NCBI RefSeq assembly: GCF_000213175.1
Contig: NW_009799102.1
Location: 2,284,684 to 2,348,683 of the forward strand
DNA from: Neurospora tetrasperma FGSC 2508
Lineage: Eukaryota > Ascomycota > Sordariomycetes > Sordariales > Sordariaceae
Direction: 5' to 3'
DNA: 64,000 nucleotides
The notes below the pieces were generated by a model. The model saw nothing but the letters and a program-made list of their open reading frames with translations. It was not told where the DNA came from and searched no databases. This document shows, in pieces, positions 12,001 to 21,071 of the stretch. The position numbers and the translations under genes were made by a program. Every line of letters starts with the position of its first letter. Position 1 is the first letter of the stretch.

Positions 12001-12170
12001 TCGTCCCAACTGCTCTTCCAGCCCTTGTAGTGAATCTTGTAGCTCCAGCCATCGCCGCTCTCCGTTGGCTGCACGTCCAGGATTTTGGCCTCATACAGCA
12101 TCTCCATATGGAAACACAGGACGCGCTCATCCTTGGAATATGGTGGCTGGGGCGTTTTGGACGGGGCCAT
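9034..12170 (-). CDS. eaf3: Eaf3/MRG15-type chromatin protein, NuA4 and Rpd3S subunit
   Basis: Four exons: 12170-11760, 9729-9458, 9394-9282 and 9206-9034, giving 322 aa to the first stop. All junctions have GT..AG ends (GTAAGT, GTGAGT and GTAAGA donors) and phases 0, 2 and 1. Exon 1 encodes a chromo-barrel domain (about residues 10-75, with [15 protein letters not shown]) followed by a basic linker; exons 2-4 encode the MRG domain (about 138-322), beginning [19 protein letters not shown]. Eaf3/MRG15 reads H3K36 methylation and serves in the NuA4 acetyltransferase and Rpd3S deacetylase complexes in the nucleus. Two oddities stand out. Intron 1 is 2,030 bases long and contains another coding-like frame. 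An in-frame 38-codon tail also follows the TAG. The start at 12170 ([18 protein letters not shown]) is the natural N-terminus. Confidence 0.92.
9730..11759 (-). other. Exceptionally long eaf3 intron 1
   Basis: The donor GTAAGT at 11759 and the acceptor TTTAG ending at 9730 join DFDLET to [11 protein letters not shown] in phase 0, restoring the normal MRG-protein order. At 2,030 bases it is about 30 times longer than the other introns of this gene (63 and 75 bases). Its inner part (10700 to about 9838) looks coding on the same strand, and the rest looks like promoter or leader sequence. Confidence 0.75.
10158..10700 (-). CDS. Hypothetical protein nested in eaf3 intron 1 (3' end unsettled)
   Basis: A 181-codon frame starts at an ATG with a good context (ATCACCATGTCG) and runs to MEKEK, where a canonical GTATGT donor begins at 10157. 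The protein is hydrophilic with many Trp, Arg and acidic residues (for example [46 protein letters not shown]) and looks like real coding sequence. I recognise no family. Several acceptors near 9990-9915 would extend it. One (TAGTAG at about 9990) adds about 49 residues ending at a TAG near 9838; CAG a few bases earlier ends it at once. Without splicing the frame stays open to 9954. It lies entirely within an intron of eaf3 on the same strand. Alternatives are an alternative 3' exon set of eaf3 or a chance frame. Confidence 0.45.
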
Positions 12171-12828
12171 TTTGAGAAATTGGAGTGGCCGAGTTGTGCT
12201 CGAAAAAGTTGATATATTGCTGCTGCTATCAAACGTGGGTTTTCAGCAGACTGTCTAGTGGAAACGGTTGGATAGGTGGATCGAGTAAGGTGGTATGAAT
12301 AACGCCTGAGTCGATGATCCTGAGATAGCGGGTGAGGTGCTGGGACCAGCGAGAAAGAAAAAGGAGTAGATGGGGAATGACGACAAAACAATGTTGTGCA
12401 AGGCTCAAGTTCGTTTCGTTTAGTTGCTCAAATTGGAGATCCCAGGAGATGAAAAATGGCAGGGCGGCGGCAGGTGTCGTCAAGTCGAAATGGTTGCTTG
12501 GTTCAGTGAGTGGCCCGGGGAAGGTGTACTGAAGCTAGCTGCCCGCCTAGGTAGGAAGGAAGGGGTCAATGAAACGACTGAGCTGATTGATAGTGACCAC
12601 TGGGTCACGGGATCACGTGTCGTGTGCATTTAGCGCGCACCAACGCGTCCCCTTTGCTGTGCGTCTTCCATTGTTCTGCATCGGCTTCTTTTCAGTTACA
12701 AGTACCTACTCTTTGTTGTAATTGTGACGAATTGTTTTATTACTGGTTTGCATGACGACTCAGTTCTAGAACTCGAGGTTGTCTTTATCCATTTTCGTCA
12801 TTATCGCAAACAAAAGAAGCACGGCGCA
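12171..12828. promoter_or_regulatory. Shared divergent promoter of eaf3 and the Nkp2-like gene
   Basis: The 658 bases between the two divergent start codons hold no coding-like frame. Both transcription units must start here. GATCACGTG-like sequence lies near 12610-12620 (GGATCACGTGTCG), containing the bHLH core CACGTG. A role for it is inferred only. Confidence 0.55.
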
Positions 12829-13479
12829 ATGGCACCTACTGAAACCAAGATCCTCAGCGACTACTTGCTAGTCCCCGCCCAGCTGCCTGCAATCATCTCC
12901 TTGCAAGAGCTCACTGAGCTTTTTCCGCGATCCCTTCAGTCTTCGCCTCAGATCAGAAACTTGTATCGCGATCTGCAGACCCAGAGAAATGCCGTCGTTG
13001 ATTCAGTTGCGGCCGAGATCGAAGCCGAGGCCAAGCGTGGCAAGGCCATGCGCCGGGTCATGATCAAGGCCAAACGTGAGGAGGAGGCCCCAGAGAACGA
13101 TGACGAAGCCGAAATTGAACGCCTTGTAAGATTTGAGAATCGCCTCAGGATCGCTTGTTTACAGTGACTAGTAACAGAACTGACTAATGGCCCTCGTGGC
13201 AACTATCTGGTCTTGTAGCTGTTTGGCTCAACTTCGTATTCACAAACGCCCAAACATAACATTGGTTCCATTCTTCCCGACCTTGAAGGCGCCGTGTCGG
13301 AGCTTGAAAGTGAGCTTCAGCTTCTTGGAGAAGAAGAGGCAGCACTCATGTCGTCCATTCAACAGACAGTGGGTAGCATGAGCGACCTACGCTACGGCCG
13401 CTTTGCTAATGGCCAACTCCGTGATCAAGTGCTCGAGGGGCTGGCGAGCTTGCGAGACACTTGTAAATCCAAAAATTAA
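12829..13479 (+). CDS. Cnl2/Nkp2-family inner kinetochore protein
   Basis: Two exons, 12829-13125 and 13219-13479, joined in phase 0 (GTAAGA donor, TTGTAG acceptor), give 185 aa. The sequence from ETKILSDYLLVPAQLP through LFPRSLQSSPQIRNLYRDLQ matches the Cnl2/NKP2 family, small coiled-coil subunits of the constitutive centromere-associated network (CCAN). A highly charged helix (about residues 60-99) and a second predicted coiled coil (about 115-175, LESELQLLGEEEAALMSSIQ) fit a dimerising kinetochore subunit; in yeast Nkp2 pairs with Nkp1 next to the COMA complex. The start at 12829 (GGCGCAATGGCACC) is chosen because the similarity begins directly after it. The gene is divergent from eaf3 and 2.4 kb from the CENP-Q gene. 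Confidence 0.85.
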
Positions 13480-13901
13480 TCATATTGGTGATATGGTGTC
13501 GCTTAATCCGAGCCATCATGGTGACCCCGATCTTCAAAAATCCCGCTTGTTCCTGCGCCCTCCCTTTTCTTTCCCCAATCGTTTGAAACATCCGAACGCG
13601 TTACCCAACAATCAACAGCCGTCTCCCAACCCAGCCGTCATTCAACGCCATTCCTTCATCATCCGCGTACTGGACGCTATGATAACTAAATCGACGGTAT
13701 CTCCTCCAACTCCCTCACGTCGACATTTCAAAGTAAATTCCAGCAAAGGTCCATAATCTGTGAGACTTGCATAAATTTTGGAAAGACACCCTTGGGCTGT
13801 GTAACCACGCCATGGACGGCCATTTCCTTCATATCCATCAAAAGAGCGACAACGATACGTGTAGAGCACATCACTTGAACGACGAGTTTAAACAGTCTCA
13901 A

Positions 13902-14876
13902 CTAAGAACGGCCATCACCGGGAGCGGCACCACGAGCAGGGTTCGCACGGCGGTTCTGCGCGCCACCCACGCTGCGGTTCCTACAACAAGAGAATGCGTG
14001 TTAGAAACCCGCCAAATGACAAAGTGTTGACAGTTTACTCACATCATCGTCCTGCTGAAGAAGGATACAAAGAGCATCATGGCCCACGAGGGGATGATGC
14101 TCAAGTAGTGGAGGGCGTAAGCAATGGGGACGGCCAGGTTATACCGGGCAAGGGTACCATCGAAGGGGTGGAGCGCGCCTTCGACGAGTTGAAAGCCAGC
14201 GGCCTCCTTGCCCTCCGTGGTTTCCTTATCGAATGTCTCGAGCAGATCGGCCGCCGTGATGGTGGTGAAGTTTAGGCGCTTCCAGTAAACATCGACGGCG
14301 GCGGGCGGGGGGAGAATATCGAAGACCCAGAGGGACGAAGCGCCAGCGGACCAGACATTGCAGAGGACAGGCTCCTCTTCACAATCGAGAACGGCTACAT
14401 GGGGGGAGTTGGGGATAGTCGAGAACTTCTCCACCGTCTCGCCAAAGGCCTTTTCGACGGGTCCGCAGCGGCCTGTGATATGAGGATACTCGTTAGTTCT
14501 CCAAACCAGTTTATTGCAAGAAATAAAGGTTCATCATACCAAAGCACGTCTTGTTACCACCAGTAACCAAAACCCACCACTCCTCGGGGGTAGTGGCCTC
14601 GGGCTGGACGGGCGCGTACAAGGTATCCTTCCAGTTCGCGAGCGTGAGGCGCTCAATGTGCTTGGGCTCTACTGAGCTGCTGGTGGCAGACTCGGTGTCG
14701 GAAACAATGGGTTTCTGCTGAGGAACCTCGTCGGCCTGGGGAACGGCAGCGCCACCAGCAGTACCAGCGAAGCTTCCGAGGAAGTTTTGAAACTTGGCCT
14801 TGTACTGATCGAGGGGACTTTCGGCCGCTGCCAACAGAGGCAATGCCAGGACAATGGTGGACGTAGAGAAGCGCAT
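13902..14876 (-). CDS. Secretory-pathway thioredoxin-like membrane protein
   Basis: Three exons, 14876-14540, 14472-14043 and 13980-13902, in phases 1 and 2 with GTATGA and GTGAGT donors; intron 1 carries an ACTAAC branch-like site. The product is 281 aa. It has a signal peptide (residues 1 to about 18, LALPLLAAAE), a low-complexity linker, a region WWVLVTGGNKTCFGRC, a domain with CEEEPVLCNVW, and a hydrophobic segment at about residues 225-251 before a short basic tail ending NPARGAAPGDGRS. The C-F-G-R-C pair (111 and 115) after a hydrophobic beta strand resembles a thioredoxin-fold active site but has three residues between the cysteines rather than two. A lumenal or ER redox-like role is inference. 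I know related ascomycete proteins only as hypothetical, some misnamed peptidyl-tRNA hydrolase. Confidence 0.75.
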
Positions 14877-15832
14877 TGTGTCTGGACTGGGGAGGAAAAC
14901 CGTGAAGCTCGACTGGAACCGTTCAGAATGTTGGACAGAGAACGGGTCGTACAGGAAATTTCACAGGAAAAGAGAATCAGATGTCAAGCTGTCTTTTTGG
15001 TGTTAGCCCCAATGAAGTGATGTAAGGACACCCGTTCTCAACGGAATCTAGCCGAGCAATGAGGGGCCTGGCCGTACCTATCAGACGAGAGCCTGCGGTC
15101 TCCAGTCCGTAGCTCAATGCGGGCGGGTGGAGTAAGGCAAGATATTGGTGATCAATTCGGCGGGCAGGCAGAACGGGAGAGAAGGGGATGGGGACTTTGC
15201 TGAAAACTTGAACTGATAGAAGATATGGCGCGTTGCAAATGGTAATTGGATGGCCACCTAATAACACGAGCACAAGATGAAGACCAACAGGAATTTCCAA
15301 GAATCAACAGGTAAACTCGGATTTTCCATATCGACAAAATCGAGCAAGTCGCCGCCGTCGATCCAGTGTTCTCGGCCCCATTCCCAGCATTACGATACAA
15401 GCGGGGAACCGTAGCAACAGAGAAGCAGGTGTCAGGGGCCAACTGGGGGAAGCTTCAGCTCGAGACCCTTCTGTTCACAGTTTAACCGGCCACCCAACCA
15501 GGCTCCTCAGATTCTACCTAGTGTGAGCAGAACCCCACAAACCCCAACCCGAGGATCCTGTCGTGCCTGCCAGATGATGTGAGCCAAGCACTGAATGCCA
15601 AGAGTGCCAAGATTCTTATCAATAAGGTATTAATGACAAAGATGGAAGTGGGCACGGTGGGTATCAAAGCACCAGCCACAGTACAGTAACATCGTTGCGA
15701 GCTGTCATTGCTGTGGCTTGACTTCGAGGGGCAGTTACAGTTAGTTTACTGGCACCTTGACGACCTCAACTTCAATACTCAATCATAGTACTATTCATTT
15801 GTATCGACGGCGCATAACTGTTTACTTCAGAT
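14877..15832. promoter_or_regulatory. Divergent intergenic region before the CENP-Q gene
   Basis: About 950 bases between the start codons of the thioredoxin-like gene and the CENP-Q gene. No coding-like frame is seen. It presumably carries both promoters; I see no well-defined element. Confidence 0.5.
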
Positions 15833-17833
15833 ATGGTAATTTCGACTGGCATTCTTTAAAACGCCCCAAGCTAACCATGATAAAAGGCGCCCGAAATACC
15901 AAATCAAAAGAGGAAACGCGGTCGTCCACCTAACGCGTCCAAGGCTGGAGAAGACGCGTCGGGGCGCGCAGAAGAGACAGCAACACGGAGGCCGAAGCCA
16001 ACAGAGGAAGCGCAAGCGGGAGATGCAGGAGGCGTATCCAATCCGGGGCCAAAGAAACGAGGACGACCTAAGAAGACGCCTCATACTGAACCCCAAGAGG
16101 AAGAATCCGCGCCTGCTGTCGTTGAGAAGCAGTCCAAACGAGGCCCTAAAGCTAGAGAGGAAACTATCGCGGAGGAACCGCTCAACCCTAAGAAGAGAGG
16201 GCGACCGCCCAAGGACCGTACGGAACATGTCAGTACCAATGCGCCTGCAGAGGAAACGAGACCACGGAAACGGAGGAGGCCGACTCCTGCTGCGGAGGAG
16301 CCAGTAGAAGACGAGGTCCAACCAGATCCGGAACCAACCAAAAGACCAAGAGGGAGGCCGAGCAAGGACACCGGAAAGGCGACAGCGAAGGGCTTGCGAG
16401 GCAGAAAAGAAGTAGCGTCCATCGAGGAGGAACCAGCACAGGAGGAGGACGTCCGCCGAAGTACAAGATCAACCAATCCAAGTCAGCATTCCTCCAAACC
16501 AACTCAACGTAGCAAGGAGAATAGACGAGATCCATCAGCACACCTGGACAACGGTCGCTCATCACTAGCCGAAGTATCTGCCTTTCAAGCTCAGAACCGG
16601 ATGTCTCCTCCGCAGAACAAACAGACCACCAAGAGCAGGAAAGGAAAGAAGGTTGCCGAAGCCGAGGACGTAGACGTTGAGGAGGCGGCGCCAACACGAC
16701 AACGTCGAAGGGGTCAGACTGTTCCAGAAGTAGAATATTCCGAACGTCCTGAAGCTGCCCGGAAAAACAAGCGCGGACCAGCACATCGTCCCCCCAATGC
16801 TACCATAAGAGAGAAGGCTATACCTGCAGCCGCTGCTAAGCAACAGCGGGCAGAGAAACGGTCAGCCAAGGACTCTGATACGAATACCCCGGGGCCAACA
16901 GAAAAGCCACGACGACGGAAAAATGTAGAGCCGGACGAGAATGAAGGACCTCCTGCTCAACAACAACCCAAAGAACCAAAGGAAAAGCCCCCGCCTGTCC
17001 CCAAATACCGCCACCTCACTTCTCGCACCCGACAGATCCCCCGATCCACCATCGCCTCCAAATGGTCACCGCTCGATCCCCCCTCCATCGCCGCAGTAGA
17101 CAGCATTATCGCCGACGCCCATCGCCCGATCCTCTTCAGTCTCCGCGAAACCCGCAGCGACTCGAGTCGGTACGCCCATGCCCAAGACATACTGACCACC
17201 TTCGCGTCTCGTCTACACAAGAAGCTAGAGAAGGGCATGCCATTTCCGCCACCTTCTATTCCTTCTGTCTCCAAGCAACCGAGGGACATCAACGGCGAAC
17301 CAGCAGGCGCAAGTCACGAAGCGGAGTTCGACTTTGAGAAGACCGTCAACGCGATCCAAGCGCTCGAGAGGACGCTCGATCCACTGCTACACTCTGTCGC
17401 ACTTCTTAAGCGGGAGAAGGAGAAGGAGGAGCAGGAGTTAGAGCGGGCGTACAGGCGGTTGAGAACGCTGGAAACGAATGCGCGGACGCAATCGAGGGGC
17501 TGGAGGGAACGCGGAAAGCGGGACCACGTGTTGGCGCCGGGCATACGGCCTACTGGACCTGGTGCTGCAAGGGATTGGGAGGAGGAAGGGGAGATTGAGT
17601 TGGTCAAGCCCACAGAGAAGGACACACGTGGGAGTGTCTTCAAGGAAATCGAAGGGGACGAGGAGCTCGTCAAGGTGGCGCAGCAGTTGGGAAGCCATAT
17701 GGAGAGTATGAGAGGGAACTTGGAGCAGATTGAGGGGGTGGTGCCTGCTATGGAGAAGACGAAGGGCGCGTTGCAGGGTGTTTTGCAAAAGTATCTCGAT
17801 GATAAGCAATATGACCAGGTTGTGTTTGGGTAA
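15833..17833 (+). CDS. CENP-Q (Okp1/Fta7)-type inner kinetochore protein with AT-hooks
   Basis: The coding part of exon 1 is just the ATG (15833-15835). A 51-base intron (15836-15886, GTAATT donor, GCTAACC branch-like site, AAAAG acceptor) follows, then exon 2 at 15887-17833. The result is 649 aa beginning MAPEIPNQKRKRGRPP. Without this splice the long frame has in-frame stops and no ATG before its first basic motif. The N-terminal half is disordered and holds four AT-hook cores: KRGRP at 11-15, 58-62 and 104-108, and PRGRP at 155-159. The C-terminal part (about 374-649, starting KYRHLTSRTRQIPRSTI) matches the CENP-Q domain, including a coiled coil at about 485-535. CENP-Q/Okp1 is a COMA-complex subunit linking CENP-A nucleosomes to the outer kinetochore. 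The AT-hooks suggest direct AT-rich DNA binding. Confidence 0.85.
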
Positions 17834-18275
17834 GGCGTTGGCGGAGTTGTACTTCGGTGGTGATATCCGGACTAATTGTCCACGAGTCATAGGGGATATT
17901 TTTTTTGTTTTATGATCAAGCGATCAAGCCATGTAACAACAGCGTTGGACCATTTGTTGGCCATCTATTTGCGTGCCAGCCGCTATTCCTTCAGTCTCGC
18001 AAACGAGTTAACAGGCACACATTCTATCGGAAAGCTGACTACAAGATCACGGGTATTATGCTCGTCTAGAGGTATATATGCTCCTGGCGACGATCCCAAC
18101 GACCAATATCGCATGGAAACTGCGGTTCCTTCATCCCCCTTTAATCCTCTTATGTTTGATCCCTTTATGTGCCCGTTTCAAAAACCACCGGTATCCCAAC
18201 GCCAGAAATGCAAGGAACAAGACAAAAGAACTCATCTTCCCGACCCGAGGAAGGCTTCTTCCATCACGACGTCTT
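17834..18275. other. Intergenic region between convergent genes
   Basis: About 440 bases that should contain the 3' ends of the CENP-Q and LicD-type genes. No other feature seen. Confidence 0.5.
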
Positions 18276-19403
18276 TTACGCCAACTCCGTCTTCACCCAC
18301 TGTTTCCGCCCATGGTCAAAGTGGTGTCTGTCACATTAATCAATCGTCAGTAAGTGCCATCAACTTCATTTCCCCCCCAACCCCAAAAGACAAACAGGAG
18401 AAGAAGAAGAAGAGGAAGTTACTCACCCAGCCCACGACTCCTCCGTCAAACTCCTCGCCCCGTACTCCTCCTTCAAAACCCCCTCCACATCCCACGGCAC
18501 CCACGCCTCTACGCCCTCGAACTCCGTCCTCCTCAGTGGCCAAATCTGTCTCGTCCCATAGCCATGATAATTCTTATCGCTCCACACCCCTTGTCTTGTC
18601 CCCGTCTCTTCGCGATCCTCACTCAAGCCCGTAATGTCCACATACATACCATTCTCCATATCGATCCACCGCGCATCAATCACATTCATCCCCTCCAACC
18701 TCGTCCTCTGCGCCCAGTACGGGTTCACATCCAACAAGTACTTTTTGACATTGACATCGCCCTGTTTGCCCAGCCCTTCCTTTTCCTCTTCTTCCGAGAG
18801 GGTATACACGTAATCGAATGTCGTCTGGTTCCACTCCCGCGCCATCTCCCCCAGCGTGGTGTTGCTAACTTGGACGTCGAGATCATAGTCCCACGGCATG
18901 ATGGCGCCGTTCCAGTACCACCCTAGCAGCGTGCCGTGCGCAAGCCAGGTGGTCAAGGAGCGCGACGAGGTCATGAGCAGGTAGGACCGGATGAGGTGGC
19001 GCAGGTGCACGAGGTGGGGGTCGTAAGGGACGGGCGAGGTGAAGAAGCGGGTGTCGTAGTGACTGAGCTCTTCGGTCCAGCCGGGTTCGTGGAAGTATTT
19101 GCGTTCGGGGAGGAGAGGGTCGTCTGTGTTGGTGTCGGTCGTGCCATCGGGGGTAGCGGCGTTGGTTGTCTCGGCCTCTTGCGCTTGCGCTGGTGCTGAG
19201 AATTGCCTGACTTCGGCTTTGGCTTGGGCCTGGGGCTGAGAGACGGCATCGTTGTTGTTGTTGGCTTTGACGGCACCTTCAATTGGGAGGGGGCTGGCAA
19301 GTGAGGATAGGATGAGGGTCAAGGCCATGAGGAGGGTCAATAGGCGATCCCTCCATGATGTCGTTGTGGCTTGTCTTCGTGCTGGTGTTAGTGAAGACCA
19401 CAT
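18276..19403 (-). CDS. LicD/Mnn4-family phosphotransferase-like protein
   Basis: Two exons, 19403-18427 and 18327-18276, joined in phase 2 (GTGAGT donor, GTGACAG acceptor), give 342 aa ending FDHGRKQWVKTELA. A hydrophobic stretch at about residues 20-37 near the N-terminus fits a signal anchor for a type II Golgi or ER protein. A disordered linker follows, then the LicD fold: LAHGTLLGWYWNG (about 153-165) and the acidic motif PWDYDLDVQVS (about 170-180), whose aspartates are the expected metal/nucleotide-binding residues. Relatives include yeast Mnn4, needed for mannosylphosphate transfer to cell-wall glycans, and fukutin-type enzymes. A role in glycan phosphorylation is therefore likely, but the exact substrate is not visible. 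The start at 19403 is the first ATG and precedes the anchor. Confidence 0.85.
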
Positions 19404-21071
19404 TTTGTGCGATTTGAATTGCTGGTTTGTGAGAGAACCGTGACGGAATGTCCAGCCGGCGGTGTCAAGCAAAAAAAGAACAATAATGGGTTTGGATCAG
19501 AAGGAGAAGAGTCAAGGTTCGCAGATAGGTATAAATTAACTTTTTTCCAGTTGCCTTGCGAATGCGCCGGAAGACCGGATGAAAGACGAACTCAAGTTCG
19601 ACCCATAACTGACGAGGAACAGGAACTAGGTGGTTTTGACTTCCCCAGCATTCAACGAAAATTCGCAAGCCAAAAAAAAAAAAAAAATATCAACATGAAA
19701 TCAACGACTGGTGAACTGCCAACCGAGTTAGTTAGTTAGAGAGAAACAAAGCCACGAGGGCTTGCGTCACCGTGTGCAGGCCGATGCCACGGTAACGGGG
19801 TTGTGAAGCCGGGGGACCCTGTTCATGATTGCGCGGCCTGGGTCCACGGATATAAATGGGAGCTCGGGAACAACTGACTCGGGTGTGTCTAGAACCATGG
19901 AACCCCTGATGGCCGGATATAAGTGGTAATGTGTCGCGTGTACATACGCGCGTTTGTGACTAGCCAATGTGGATAGGTTCGATGAAAAGGATTCGTAAGT
20001 ACAAAGTGTGATAGTGACGAAAGTGGGTAATAATATGTGAGAAAAAATCTATCACCTAGGTGCGATTAAGGAGGAACTAAGGATGAACGGCGAAGCTCCA
20101 GATCATGTTGTGGACTTTGGGGGACCTTTTGATGCTTGGGTGTATCTAACTGACTGTACAAGTGACTTGGATTGATATAGGTCATGATGGCTTTGAGAAA
20201 AGAACAGCAAAACAAAGCGAAGGACTTTGAAAAGAACGAGGACAAGAGCTCAAGATTGACGAAACCGAAGCAGTGAACAATCTCATCAGGTGCTAGAACT
20301 CGTTCTGGACACTGTCTAATGCTTCACATAGCGCAGTTTCATGACATTTCAGATTCCCTTCATGCTGATATCGTCTCATTGTGGCTTTGTCTGTCTCCCA
20401 GGTACATCTGTTGTTCGCTGAGCCACTGTCAACAAAACCCCAACCCTGACTCGTTCTCGGCACAAATCACCGATGAACAGACCTTAACGCACAGGTAAAC
20501 GTGCACATGCACCCCAAAACCGAGCCACTTGATGCCTTTGAGAGATGGCCCGACAACCTAATGACAGCCGGTTCCCGCCTGCCAGTTTCTCACCTACATT
20601 ACAGAGCATTTCATGTCACTTTGCGAGTTGTATGCGGGATGCGCCCTGACATGGTCGTGCTTTTTGCCATCAATCATCCGTTGTTACAGTCAATCACCCT
20701 TATTCTTGTATTTGGTCTCATCAAGATTGATGGAAATGTTTTGTTTTGTTCTACTCCTACACTAGATACGCCATCGCCATCAACTTCCCTCAACACCGCC
20801 ATTAGATCAAAGCCATTGCTCCAACGGCTAGTACCAACGCCTTGCTCCTTCCTTTCCACTACCCATTTTCTCTTTTTTGGAAGCAAACTACCAGACCGAG
20901 GGAGAGGAGGGGGGGGGGGGGGGGGGGGGGTATCTTTGATCATACATCATTTGTCCATCACATCCATTCCATGAAGCAGAAAGAAAGTACGCTCAAAGAA
21001 ACTACGCTTTCCATAACGCCGCAAAACGAGATAAAAAGAGAGATCCAGCATTAACCAGTCGCAGGCTATAC
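19404..21071. other. Intergenic region with homopolymer runs
   Basis: This 1.7-kb stretch has no frame with coding character. It includes an A16 run at 19672-19687 and a G22 run at 20909-20930. The left part should be the promoter of the LicD-type gene and the right part the 3' flank of the large orphan gene. Confidence 0.55.
20909..20930. repeat. G22 homopolymer run
   Basis: Twenty-two consecutive G residues are preceded by a GGGAGAGGAGG-like purine stretch. Such runs can form G-quadruplexes and are hard to sequence. The assembly gap at 44468 is also edged by G runs. Confidence 0.95.

Noticed and set aside
17876-18634. 252-codon plus-strand frame after the CENP-Q gene
   Set aside because: Most of it is opposite the LicD-type gene exons, and its peptide is the low-complexity Pro/Ser shadow of that gene.
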